Source: Tetrahymena elliotti 4EA (taxonomy: Eukaryota; Ciliophora; Oligohymenophorea; Hymenostomatida; Tetrahymenidae). From it: a DNA stretch of 64,000 nt. The translations under genes were made by a program, and so were the position numbers. The stretch is taken from positions 248,001 to 312,000 of the forward strand of contig JH720314.1 of the NCBI GenBank assembly GCA_000231825.2, given 5' to 3'. This document shows, piece by piece, positions 14,150-25,409 of the stretch; position 1 is the stretch's first letter, and each line of letters opens with the position of its first letter. Below the pieces are notes generated by a model. The model made no database searches. It was not told where the DNA came from and worked only from the letters and a program-made list of their open reading frames with translations.

Positions 14150-14370
14150 TATCATTACTCTACTTATTTTAATAATTTTAATACAATTAACAATCATTTG
14201 CTCATCGTGTTTTCTAACATCTAACATCAGATCATAAATTTAAGAAATGTAGGTTATTTTATTCACAATATTCAATATTGCAAAAAAACTATCTATTTTT
14301 TCATAATGTTTACTATCAGTTAATTTGAATTTGAAGAGCTTTGAGATATCCATACAAATATCAGCTTTAT
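14150..14370 (-). other. Coding-like antisense stretch 3' of the CNOT10-like gene
   Basis: On the minus strand one frame stays free of TGA and reads like a soluble helical protein, with CMDISKLFKFKLTDSKHYEK and ISQIYDLMLDVRKHDE. The spacing and wording resemble the end of an MIF4G/HEAT domain such as that of eIF4G, where a leucine- and aspartate-rich helix ends in LDLR. No start codon or clean splice joins it to upstream sequence, and the neighbouring frame above it ends at TGA. It may be a relic, an exon of a poorly resolved gene, or chance. The MIF4G link is only an impression. Confidence 0.22.
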
Positions 14371-15139
14371 TTGTTTACACTTTAAAATAGGAAAGAATTT
14401 ATACTTAACATTATTCGACTCTAGTCCTTCTAAAAATTTCTTAAAATAAAATTTACTTTCATATTTAAAGATCATGTCACTACTGAAAACCAATCCATCC
14501 CTTTATCAAATTTCTGGCTACTAAATAATTTAAAATGATGAAATGGTAGATTAAAAAAAAATATCAAGAAAGTTTCTTTTTATCTAAAAAAAATTCTTTG
14601 AAATTTTAGACAATTTTATTTTAAAAAATTAATTAAAAAATTAATTTGTTAAATAATGTGCTTGATTTAATTTTGAAATTCAGTGATTAATTTAATTTAT
14701 GAAAGTAAGAACTGCTTTTGAAAGCCCGCTAAATGTTTACAAACATTGTTTTTGTTTTATATTTTAGAAAAAAATATTTTAATTTTTTCAAAAGAAAGAT
14801 AGAAAATTTGATTATATTTAATTATTATAAGAGATTGCTAGGCTTTTGTTTGTAATTTAAAATTTTTAAAAATTAGAGAGACTAAAGCATTATAAATACT
14901 CATTGAATGCAGACTAGACATAATTAATTTTTAGTTAATTTTTGTGAAGATTACAAGTATTAAAAGAAAAGATAAATTTAAGTTTTCATTAAAGCTTGTA
15001 AAATATAAAAGTAGTATTAGTTTATTAGCTATTTGAAGAATAAATTAGAATAAATAAAACATTTTAAATAAAAGCCAAATATCACAAACTAGAATAAGTA
15101 TTAAGACAATTTTATTTAGAACCTATCAAACAAGTTGAG
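14371..15139. other. Intergenic, AT-rich
   Basis: A/T-rich sequence upstream of the zinc-finger gene. Apart from the antisense stretch described separately at its left edge, I see no gene, RNA or ordered repeat. Confidence 0.45.
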
Positions 15140-16531
15140 ATGAGTACAAATTTTAGCATTAATGATGTTCCATCAGAATCAATAAATGAGTTTTACAAAG
15201 TGAAATAAGATTTGTAGAAAGCTTAGAATCTTGAGGATAAAAACACCAATAAAGATTAAAAAAATGCAAATAAAGATGATCACACTGAGAATCCTTCTGA
15301 ATTCGGTGTAAGCACATTTAACAAAAGTGAGGGTAATCGTAAATCGAAAAAAGATCATAAGAGAGATTATCATTGCGGTTGTGGTAAATCATATCTTTCA
15401 TATCCTGCCCTTTATACTCATATCAAGACAAAGCATGATGGTAAAATGCCTGAAGGTACTTTAAATTCTGCTTGCAACAATAATAGAAGAGGTCGTCCCA
15501 GAAGAAACAATGTATTATTTTAAATATTGGTTGAAAGCAAAACAATTACTAAAAAATAAAATCCTATTTATTTTTTGTTCAAATAATCTTAGAAATGCTT
15601 TCTTTGAAAAAATTTAATTTTTCAAACAATTTTTGTTATTTAAAAGGATGAACCAATAATGAAAAATGAAGAAGCTAAGGAAAAAAAAGTTGATGATATG
15701 ACTGCCATATACTAGAAAATGGTCCAAGCAAGTGATTTAAAAATATTAGAATACATTAAAGATGGAAAAGGCGTTTGCGAAGAATTTTAGAGCTGTTTCC
15801 CTACATATAAAAACTGCAACAATTTAAAGGTTGAGTATCATCCTCTCTGTTAAATTATTAAAAAAATTCACTCAAAGTCATTTAGAGAAGAAATTAACTA
15901 GGATACCCCTATAGATTATGTGATGAGTATATATTTATGGTGTCTATGTAATTTAGTCAATTAAAGACTTTATAGAACTATTTGCATCTTTTTCAGAGCA
16001 CTTAGGGAATGCCTGAATGACTTTGGATATGTTATTATTGAAGATTTTAAAAAGAGAAATTTAAATTCAAATATTGAAATCATTCTTAAGAGACAAGATG
16101 ATTAAGAAGAAAGCAGTCCTTAAGCCAGTAATAAAGACATTCTTAATGGAAACAATAATACTAGTAATATTAATGGAAACAGCAACATTATTAATAATAG
16201 CTAAAATAACGGCAATAATTAATCTAATGTCAATAGCAGCAACAACATAGCTAATAATACTAATACTTCAAAGAATACATTTTTTACATAAATAGAACCT
16301 CCTTAATATATTTGCATAGTTGCCGAATTTTTCATTTTGAAATATTTACCAAAATATGTTCCTAATTTCGATCAAAACTTTGCTGTTTATTTGATGGTTG
16401 ATTTCTGCAATTGGTTAAATAAAAAGTCTCTAAGTAAAATTAAATTAGATTTACAACATAGCTTAATAAAAGAGCGTGCTATTGCTGATTACCTTAACTT
16501 AGAGTACCCCATTAAAAATGAATCTGTTTGA
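15140..16531 (+). CDS. C2H2 zinc finger protein with adjacent AT-hook-like motif
   Basis: Probable DNA-binding nuclear protein. Two exons, 15140-15511 and 15647-16531 (1257 nt, 418 aa). After an acidic, lysine-rich N terminus there is a single finger, YHCGCGKSYLSYPALYTHIK followed by TKH. It has C-x-C spacing on the cysteine side and then x12-H-x4-H. About 25 residues later RRGRPRRN, with the RGRP core of an AT-hook, ends exon 1. The second exon gives a helical part with several cysteines (EEFQSCFPTYKNCN, YLWCLCNLV), an N/S/Q-rich low-complexity spacer (about 16110-16290), and a helical C-terminal block with VPNFDQNFAVYLMVDFCNWL that recalls no family I know. A transcription or chromatin role is an inference from the finger and AT-hook only. 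Confidence 0.85.
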
Positions 16532-17584
16532 ATTAAAAATATATGAAAGTTAATATTTTTGTTTCAAGTTTATTGAGTTATTAATTTCAAAAAAAATAAA
16601 AATGTTTAATTTTTAATCTTCTTTAATTATTATCACTTAAATTTTCTACTTAAAAAATTATTCAATTGAAATTCTATCAGTCATTATTTTTGTTAAAAAT
16701 TGATTTTTTAATTATATCTTAAATCAAATTAAATAAAATTAACAATTATTGATGGTTATCTTTTGTCTTACTTATATTCTCTAATATTGTAAAAAGTTCA
16801 ATCACTTATTTTTAAATTTTTTTGTTGATTTATCTTTTAAATTTATTAAATTATTTCTAATCATAGTTAATAGCCTAAATTTTAAAATGGCTTATTGTCA
16901 AGGATAACATGATCTTGGTTCATTTGAAAATATTAATTAACAAAACAGTTGAATGTGAAGGTGATTTATTAAAGTTTATTGATTTATTGATATAGAATTT
17001 AAATAAAATAGTTTATTTTTTTGTTACTTTAAATTACTTATTCTTTAATAATTGAGTTGGTTTAACTAGAAAATTTGTAAAAAAATTTGTGAAGAATAAA
17101 ATGATATTAGTATTTATATGTTTTTTTGTTTTTCGTAAATATAATTTTTGATTATTTCTTAACTATCATATTAATTCTATTCACAAAACGTAGATATTTT
17201 TTTGATATCAAAAGGGTATAAAAGATTTTATTTATTGTATGGCTTGTTTAAATCAGTTTTCTAAAAATTTCTTAAAAGGAAAGAATTATCTAATTTGTCT
17301 TTCAAGAATAAAAATTTTATAAGTGAACTGAAAAATAAATCCTTTTAGCTTGTTATTTATATATTTAAAATTTTGAGATTATTGAAGATGGAATGAATTG
17401 ATGTGAGTAATAGTTATAAGAAGCATACACAAATAGAATCATAAGATAAATTCATCATACATATTTCTCAAAGATGTATTTATTCTTCTAATTATAAGAT
17501 GTTATATACCTTATTTAGTTATACTAACATTTATATCTATTAATGATTCATCATTTTGTCATTAATTAAGATATTGCTTTAGCT
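16532..17584. other. Intergenic, AT-rich
   Basis: Convergent intergenic region between the zinc-finger gene (+) and the small minus-strand gene. It is low-complexity A/T with no frame that looks coding and no clear repeat. Confidence 0.45.
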
Positions 17585-17959
17585 TCATTAAAATGTTAAT
17601 CTTTCAAATGTATTGCTTAACATTTAAATTGTCGCCTTAGCTATTTTATGCTCTGCTCCATTATTGGCAGTTATCGATTTATCTTCTCCAGTAATGCTCA
17701 CATCTTTTATTTCCAAAATACAAGTAAGCAGCAGCAACACCTAATATTTTTAAATAACATTCAGCATAAATACAACATGATTAAGAATGCAAATAATAAA
17801 CAATAGGACCAATTTCCATAACAAAATGCTATTTTGATCTATTTATAATTTGAATTAGTTATTACCAATAACGGTGAAAAAAATTTCATTTCTGCCACCA
17901 GTAGAAGTTTACTTTAAGTAGTATTTAGAAGGGTCCAATGTCCACCACAAACGAGCCAT
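17585..17959 (-). CDS. Small orphan membrane protein
   Basis: A single-exon frame of 375 nt (124 aa) from ATG at 17957-17959 to TGA at 17585-17587. Not recognised. It opens MARLWWTLDPSKYYLKQTS, then TGGRNEIFFTVIGNNQFKL. A hydrophobic helix follows (LLWKLVLLFIICILNHVVFM) and a second shorter hydrophobic run (VLLLLTCI). The end is a polar tail with DVSITGEDKSITANNGAEHK. The composition switches cleanly from N-terminal polar to membrane to acidic tail, and the G/C content is above that of the flanks, both of which favour a real gene. A second minus frame over the middle third also lacks TGA (MEIGPIVYYLHSQ onward), so an intron or an alternative frame cannot be excluded. Confidence 0.5.
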
Positions 17960-18487
17960 TTTTACTTATTTTTTATATACCTTTTAATGATTTTTTTTAT
18001 GTAATTTAAAGATTTTTCTTTTTCTTCTTGAAATTATTTAGAAGATTAATTGAAGATAATTTTTTATTACAAGCAGTTTTCATTAATAAATAAATTTCTT
18101 GTTTATTTATGAAGGATTTAGCAGTATCTAAATATTTATTAAAAAGGGCATTGAATATTTTTTTAATACTGCAAATAGCTTTACAATTACTATAAATGCA
18201 ATTATATCTAATGTCCTTTATTCTTTTACTTTATCCATCTTTATTGTTAATATTATCAAGTATGTTTTCGAAAATATTTAGAATTATAAAAAGTTTTAAA
18301 GCAAAATTTATTTGTTGAATTAAAAATGTGAACAAAACAAAGTAAATATTTGATAAAAATGAATAAAATTGAGAAAATAATATTTTGAATAGTTAATAAT
18401 TTGTTTAGATAATATCCTAATAAGCTTTAAAAATATTATTAAAAATTTCAATTTAAAGTGTAAAAATATAATATCATAAATTAGAAA
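17960..18487. other. Divergent intergenic region
   Basis: About 0.5 kb between the small minus-strand gene and mevalonate kinase. It is A/T-rich with poly-T runs and probably holds both promoters. No other feature is seen. Confidence 0.45.
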
Positions 18488-19881
18488 ATGGAAGACAATT
18501 AAGATTTAACATTTTATTTCTCAGCACCAGGTAAAACTATTATAAGTGGGGAACACTCTGTTGTCTACTATAAAAATGCTTTAGTTATGGCTTTGGATTT
18601 GAGAACTTTTTGCAAATTGACTCTTAGTAAAAAGTAGAATGATTCATCTAATGATCACACTTTCATAATTGAAAATAATTAAGACACAAAAAGCTTAATC
18701 CAGATAGTAAACATAATTTTACAAATTAACCTTTATGAAAACAAAACTTATTTTAAAGACAGATATTTAGCTTAAATCTATTCTTGAATACCTCCTTTCT
18801 TAGAAGGAAGAAATAGAGTTTTCTAGTTTATAAAAGTAATTTTCATAGGTAGAAGAAAAAGATCTCATATTATCTTACTTATTTTTATGTGTTTTTATAC
18901 AAATCTATGGGAGTGATAAAAGCATTGAAGAAACTCTCAATGTTTTTAATTAAAAAATTATTCAAAATTATGTAATTAAAATTAATTTGCACTCTACTCT
19001 ACCTATCTCAAAGGGACTGGGTTCTTCTGCAAGCTACTTTACAGCTCTTTCTGCATCCTTAACAGTAAATTAAATTGCATTAAAAATTTTTTTCTTATTT
19101 TTTCAACAATTTTTTTATATCAGAAAATGTTTATGCATGCACTAAGTGTAAAGGAATTAAATGAAGGATTTTAAAAGTTTGTAAACTAAATAGCTTTTTC
19201 CTTTGAAAAAATTTATCATGGAACTCCATCAGGAATAGATAACTATATTGCAACATATGGAAATTTACTGGTTTTCAATAAAAATCATACACATAGTTTA
19301 GAGATAAATAAACTCCCATACAAGATATTTTTGATTGATAGTTAGGTTGAAAAAAGCACAAAAAAAGCTGTTGGTAGAGTAAGAGAAATATATGATGATG
19401 AATCTATAGGAACCATAGGTAAATAATCTATAGATATGATTGGACAAATTACAGATAATATTATCAAAGTATTTAATCAAACTCCTTTTGATCAAAATAA
19501 ATTTGAAAATCTCATAAGAATGAACTAAAGTTTATTGAGACTTCTAGATGTAAGCCATAGTTCAATTGAGAATATTATGAGGTATCTTAATCCTTTTTAT
19601 CATTATTAGCAATGTTTTTATTAACTAAAATAATAGCATATGTATGAAATATGAAGTAGCTGCTAAAATTACAGGAGCTGGTCAAGGAGGTAATTGTGTT
19701 GCATTTGTACCAGAAACTTATAACCAAGCAAAAGAAAGAGAATTCATTTAAGTAAACATTTTTATTTAGAATTTCAGCTAATTAAAATGAATTTATTTTA
19801 TAGGAATTAGAGTAGAATGGGTATGAGATTATATTTGCTAAACTATCCTAAGAAGGAGTTAGAGAAGAAAAGGATATTTGA
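18488..19881 (+). CDS. MVK: Mevalonate kinase
   Basis: GHMP-family kinase that phosphorylates mevalonate to 5-phosphomevalonate in isoprenoid and sterol precursor synthesis. Exons: 18488-18706, 18759-19064, 19124-19581, 19637-19751 and 19804-19881 (1176 nt, 391 aa; about 390-400 aa is usual). Motif 1 is SAPGKTIISGEHSVVY at residues 13-28. Motif 2, the ATP-binding glycine/serine loop, is LPISKGLGSSAS. HGTPSGIDN carries the catalytic aspartate region. Motif 3 is KITGAGQGGNCVAF near the C terminus. The first intron (18707-18758) is needed to avoid a TGA in the initial frame and to reach the frame of VEEKDLILSYLF. No organelle-targeting sequence is seen, so the enzyme is probably cytosolic. All signature motifs are intact. 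Confidence 0.95.
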
Positions 19882-20179
19882 TAGGTCCTTCTAAGTTAAA
19901 TTTTTATTGATGAAGAAGAATAAATTTTGATTAAATTCATTTTAAATTGATAAAATTTAACAAATAAATAAAAAATGATTAGTAAATTGTTTTTTATTAG
20001 TAAATTAGTAAATTTAAGTAATATTTATGTGTTGTTTTTTTATGAGTTTAATTAAGTTTTTGTAAATAATTTGATCGAAAATATCTTTGACTTTTATGTT
20101 TACTTCTGATGGTTTATTTAATATATAAATTTTTAATTTTTATCGATTAATTTAACTAAAATTAATTTTAGTTTCATAA

Positions 20180-21371
20180 ATGAAAATTCTTTTTTTAGTA
20201 GCTATCAGCGCAATTTAGCTTAAGTTAGTTATCAGTGGAGTAGCCAATATATATTGTGGAGACAAGAACTGTTATGATATTCTGGGTATTACAAGGTAAA
20301 TATATATCTTTTAGTTTTGGTTTTATTAAGATGTTTATAAAAATCCAAAAAATAGTTCAGCTACTCCTGAAGAAGTAAGATAAGCTTTTAGGAAGTTATC
20401 AAAAGAATATCATCCTGATAAGAACATTCATAAAGGTATTGATACACATGCTTAATATTAGTAAATAGGATTTGTTTTCTTTTATAGAGAATTAAATTTG
20501 TTTTAATTAGGTTGATTACTAAGGCATATGAAGTGTTGAAAGATGAAAATGTTAGAGATAGTTATAATAGCTTTTTAGCAAACCCCTCTAAAGGAGAATA
20601 TTATCATTATTATAATTATTATAAAGCAGTTTATGCTCCTTAAACTAATCCCTTTGTAGTTATTATTTGCACTTTACTCTTTTTGTCTTTTTTCTAATAT
20701 TTGGCAAGAAACAATGCTTATGAGACTGCTATAAGAAGTGTGTAAAGAACAGACAAATTTAAATAAGATGTAAACTAATTGCACAGAGAATAACCTTCAA
20801 GAGTAAAAATATCTCTATCTCAACTTTCCTCTAAATTTTATATTTATAATAGAAAAAGGAAGAAATAAAATAGGAATTATTGTAAAAAATAGTAATATAA
20901 GGAGGGCAATCAAAAATTAAGCTTTAAGAAATTCTTATTATTAGAGTAGCCTTACTTCCTGTAAGTGTCTTCATGTATTTATATAAAAAAATAAGGTAAA
21001 ATAGGCATAAATATGAAGAAGATAGAGCATTTATTTTTTTTAATAAGATGGGTTGTTAGGTATAAAATACAAAAGAAAGAATATACACATGCAGACCAAG
21101 AAATTTTAACTATGAAACTACTGAAAATTAAATAGTAAAGATGGGAGGTAAATTAGTATTTTTTAAAAATGAAATAACAAAAACATAATAATATCTTAAG
21201 GGATTGGATGAAGAAACCAAAGAAGAATTACTTGAGAAAAAGTTATGGATTAAAGAAAATCATGCTTTATATGTGAAAGAGTAGATGGAAGCTTATGAAA
21301 AGAGAAAGGAAGATTTCTTAAACTCAAATAAAGGAAAGAAATATTTAAGATATATGAAGGGAGCAAAATGA
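20180..21371 (+). CDS. DNAJC25: DnaJ domain membrane protein, DNAJC25-like
   Basis: ER-type J-protein co-chaperone. Exons: 20180-20295, 20356-20460, 20511-20802, 20853-20995, 21048-21147 and 21201-21371 (927 nt, 308 aa). A signal-like hydrophobic N terminus (MKILFLVAISAIQLKLV) precedes CGDKNCYDILGIT. The J domain has the HPD tripeptide in KEYHPDKN and ITKAYEVLKDENVR. A membrane segment follows (VVIICTLLFLSFFQYL), then the DNAJC25-type back half: a W-V-V-R-Y block standing for the family's W..RW, and LDEETKEELLEKKLWIKENH near the C terminus. The W/KENH pattern is what separates DNAJC25 from other ER J-proteins. The likely role is Hsp70 (BiP) recruitment at the ER membrane. Confidence 0.88.
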
Positions 21372-21609
21372 AAGAATATTTAAAATTATTTGTTGAATAG
21401 TTAATAATTTCTAATTCAAATAATTTATTTATGTTTTTTGTGTAAAAAAAATAATTTTCATAAAAATGAGTTGAAATTTCTTTGTTTTTTTGTTAATAAA
21501 TAAATTTGTATAATTTGATAAAAGCGGGAGATCTTTTTATTGTTGTTTATTATTTAATTAACAAAATATTACTTAAAAAAATTAATTTAATATTCCTCCT
21601 TCATCACAA

Positions 21610-22056
21610 ATGATTGAACATCCCCAACAACAGATTTAATAATAGTAATAGGTACAAAATCCATAATAGTAGCCCTAGATGCCCTATAATTCAAACGTAC
21701 CATAGCCATCTTAAAATAGTTAGCCATAGCATAATTATTAATACTAGTAAGGATAGCCAGCTCCAATTTAGTAAACTCCAGCACCACCAATTAGCAATAT
21801 TTAAAATAGTTCTTCATAAAATATCCCTGTTGCTTAAGAAGAATTGACAAAGACTTAAAAGATGCCAAAATTATCTCATGAAGAATTGTTGTAAGAGGCC
21901 AAGAAAATAGTGAAGTAACATCCTCCCAAGCTGTAAAAATCAAAAGATGAAGTAAAATTAAAAAAAATAGATAGAATAGATATATAAAAATAATTAAAAA
22001 AACAAATTAGATAAATGCACTTATAGTTGAGAATTATGAAATAATATTAGAATTGA
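21610..22056 (+). CDS. Q/P/N-rich protein, block 1
   Basis: A frame of 149 codons from ATG at 21610 to TGA at 22054-22056. The first two thirds are strings of glutamine (mostly TAA/TAG) with proline and asparagine. The last third is a charged helical part with LSHEELLQEAKKIVKQHPP. No family is recognised. The start may lie further upstream, because the same frame is open to about 21575 (IPPSSQMIEHP). A GTAAGA that could act as a splice donor lies inside the helical part, so this may be the 5' portion of one gene continuing into the block at 22356-22963. The glutamine-rich opposite-strand frames are leucine-rich shadows. Confidence 0.5.
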
Positions 22057-22355
22057 GGAAGGAATATACAAAAAGAAAGAATTAAAACATTACAAGTTCA
22101 GATATTCTTAATATAAGTAACCTCAATCTTTTGATAAAATTATTAATTTTTTATTAAATTTAAAATTTTGGATATATTTTTTATTTTTCTATGGCAAACG
22201 AACTAAGTTGAGATATTTTTATAAGTTTGTTTGATAATATATTCAACTGACTTTTCAAATTAAAGTTATTTCTTTAAAATATAATCAATATCATTCCTAT
22301 CAAACTTTTTTAATTTTAAATAATGTGTCTAACTTTCAAAAAATAAAAAAAATAG

Positions 22356-22963
22356 TTTATGATTATGAAAAAAATCTGATTAAACTATGCAGAACCCTTC
22401 CTCCTGAATAGATTGTTGACATTAGCACCATGAAGAATGGAAAAGTTAAACTATTAGATAACTCAAAGATTAAAAAACCTAAGATTTAGCAAATGTTAGC
22501 TTAGTAGTAATAGTAGAAACAATAGCAATAATAAATGTAAAATTAGTAGACACCTATAAATGGAGTACAACGTCCTCATGATTAGTAGCATCAAATCTAA
22601 TAATAGCATCATTAGAATTAGCCTTCTGGTCCTAATCCTTAATATTAGCCATAGTAATAACCCTAATAGCCTATTAATTAATAAAACTAAATGCATCAAT
22701 AACCACATTCAAATAACTAACCTCCCTAACCAATTAAGTAACCTATTTTACCTCAACATGGCTAAATATAATAATAGCCTATGCACAATTAAATTCCATT
22801 ACAAAATTAGCCTCCTCACCATGTTTAATAATTACCTCCACCTCCTCCTCCTTCTCACCCATAATAGAACTAGTAATAGTAATAGACATAATATCAGCAA
22901 TAACCTCCTACGCATATTCAATAGCAATAATAACACCAATAAAATTATTAAAGCAATTACTGA
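22356..22963 (+). CDS. Q/P/H/N-rich protein, block 2 (probably a 3' exon)
   Basis: An open frame ending in TGA at 22961-22963. It starts coding-like at about 22356, just after a good acceptor (AATAG), with YDYEKNLIKLCRTLPPEQIV and then KNGKVKLLDNSKIKKPK. The rest is a very long polyglutamine/proline/histidine tract with a run of five prolines (LPPPPP). The first in-frame ATG is at 22430, inside the conserved-looking part, so an upstream exon is expected; the previous block is the obvious candidate but I could not find a phase-consistent join. Such tails are common in transcription and RNA-binding proteins, but nothing here proves a role. Confidence 0.5.
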
Positions 22964-23347
22964 TAAATTTTGTTAAATAAATAATTGTAAAATTGAATTG
23001 TAAAGAATAACACTTACTTGTTTTTGTGTGTTGTAATGTGTTCATACATAAAATAGAATGAATTAATTAATATTTGATTAGAAATATCTGGTGATAAATA
23101 GAATTTAGTTTACAATTTAATGAATCTAAGCAAGCTTAATCATTATAATTGAATGAAAGTGATGAATTTATTTAATTTTTATATTATTTTTATTAATTTA
23201 TTTATCAGCTTTGTAAACTTTGTTTAAGTAGATTTTTAGGTTAAATCCATTCTAATAATTCTAAATGAATTTTTATTGAAAATAAATTAAAAAATATCTT
23301 ATTTTGTAAAATAGAACTAATTATTTCTTATTCTAGAAAGCATAAGA
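22964..23347. other. Intergenic, AT-rich
   Basis: Spacer of about 380 bp before the monooxygenase gene. Nothing specific is seen. Confidence 0.4.
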
Positions 23348-25409
23348 ATGTCATCCATTATTCGTAAAAATGTAGCCATCATAGGAGCTGGTCCAGTAGG
23401 GCTTGCAGCTAGTATGTATATGGAAAAATTCGGATTTAATTATGCTCTTATTGAAAGAAACTAATCTTTCATCAGTCATCCAGCTGCTCACTTGTTGAAT
23501 TTGAGATCAATGGAGACTTTAAGTGAAATAAAATGTAAGCAAGATTAGAATAAATTGCATGAACTCATTTACTAAAAATGCGAGGATATTAATTATTTTA
23601 GGTAGATTATTTGAATTATTTTATTTTCATTCAGGAAAATTTATTCATTAGCCATATCTTTCCATTTTTTCATTTTATTTTCAATACATTTATTCAAATT
23701 CTAATTTTTAACTAGGTATTACCGCTACCAAAGAAGGCTATTTGATTCCAAAGAACCATTTTATGTAGATGATCACTTCTATCCTAATCCTAAAGAAAAA
23801 CAAGAAGAAATTCTACGTGAACATGCATTTGCTTAATATGTGCATCTACCATAACCTCACTTTGTTAGTATTTTAAAAGATAATATTAAATAAAACGAAA
23901 ATATCTACTTAGGCCATACAGTTCTTAATTTCAAAAATGAAAAGGATTCAGTTAAAATATCTTTAAAAGACCATGAAGGAAATTTAAAAAAAATAGAGGC
24001 TGATTATTTAATTGCTTGTGATGGTAAACATTCTTATGTTAGAAACTCATTAGGAATAGGCTTAGTAGGAAATCCTTATTTACAAAGCTTTTTCAATATA
24101 TATTTCCATTCAAAACAATTAGCTCAAACTCTCAACGAAAGAAATGAAAATGCTATGCTTCATTTCATATACAACAACTAAGTTATAGCTTGCTTAGTTA
24201 ACCACTCTAAAAAAGAAGGAATGTTTGTTCTCCAAGTACCTACTTGCCCTCCTTATGATGATGTATCTACCCTTGATAATCTTTAAAAAGAAAAAATAGC
24301 ATATGAAATGATAAAAAATTTGATAAATCCCTCAGCAAGAGATCAAATCAATGACATAGAAATTAAAACAACAGGCATGTGGAAGCTTTCCTCAGAAGTC
24401 ATTGAAAAATACTATTAAAATAGAGTAATTTTTGCTGGAGACTCGGCACATGCTTTTCCACCTGCAGGAGGTATATAATTAAAATACACAATTAAAAAAA
24501 ATAATGGTTCTTGTTTTTAAATTTGTTTAGGTTTTGGCATGAACACTGGTTTATAAGAAGTACACAATCTAGCTCATAAATTGAAATAGATTTATAAATA
24601 TCCAGAACATTAAGAAAAGATATTGTAAACATATCATGATGAAAGAAAGCAATTTGTAACTGAAATTTTGAATACAGCAAATAAATATTATAAAGTCTCA
24701 TTAGATATTGCTAAAGTTATAGGTTTAAATGTTGAAAATTATTTTACTTTTAAGAAAACTCTTGATGTAGCATCACCTTTCTTACCAAAGAATTTGCAGT
24801 AGTTTATTTGGAAGACTGGAATTAAGGTAATCAATCATTAATTTCTATCATTTTTAATTGAATTCAAATTATTTAATCAATAAGATTGGAAGTTACCCAG
24901 CCGAAATTTCTGATTCATCCAAAATCAGTAAAAAATTAGAAGGGAATACAGTACCTCTTATTTTTTACAAAGAAGACACTGAATTTAAATATGACAAAGG
25001 ATTTATTAGCACAATTAAACCAAATCAAGATGAAAAATCTTTATCTGGCTTGCTTCTTCCCCATATTATGATAAATTATAAAGACAGATAGATAGCATTG
25101 CGTTAGTTAGCAAATTATTTTTTTGAAAATGAATAAGAAAGAGATATTGTTTACTCTGATAAAAACAGATAATCTTAAAATAAAAACTTAATTATGGTAG
25201 CAATTTATAAAAAAGGCTTTGAAAAGGAAAAACTATAAAGTTTTATTGAAAAATTAGATGAACTTTTTGTAAAACCAGATATTATTGTCGGTTGTGAAGC
25301 TTCCACAAGTAGCCTTTATGAAGAAAAATTAAACAGTCTTCTTAAAAACGAAAAATAGTTCCTTCTTATCAGAAGTGACTCAATGATTTTTGGTAGATAT
25401 TAAATATGA
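23348..25409 (+). CDS. FAD-dependent monooxygenase (aromatic hydroxylase type)
   Basis: Flavoprotein hydroxylase of the FAD_binding_3 / phenol 2-monooxygenase-like class, using NAD(P)H and O2. Exons: 23348-23601, 23716-24470, 24531-24826 and 24885-25409 (1830 nt, 609 aa). The N-terminal Rossmann fold has VAIIGAGPVGLAAS (GxGxxG). The middle has ADYLIACDGKHSYVRNSLGI, matching the DG motif. A second FAD motif is VIFAGDSAHAFPPAGGFGMN, the family's GDAAH block with serine for the first alanine. About 220 residues follow it, a length that fits the thioredoxin-like C-terminal domain of phenol hydroxylases, ending VGCEASTSSLYEEK. The N terminus has no clear targeting signal. The substrate is unknown; ring hydroxylation, as for phenols or anthraquinone-like pigments, is an inference from the family. 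Confidence 0.9.

Noticed and set aside
18818..18848. Very short introns (13 or 31 nt) in mevalonate kinase
   Set aside because: They were needed only in a wrong frame that also contains a TGA; moving the first intron to 18707-18758 makes the rest continuous and gives a normal protein length.
20436..20510. A first intron choice ending the DNAJC25 exon at 20435
   Set aside because: It breaks the phase; using the donor at 20461 restores the frame into ITKAYEVLKDENVR.
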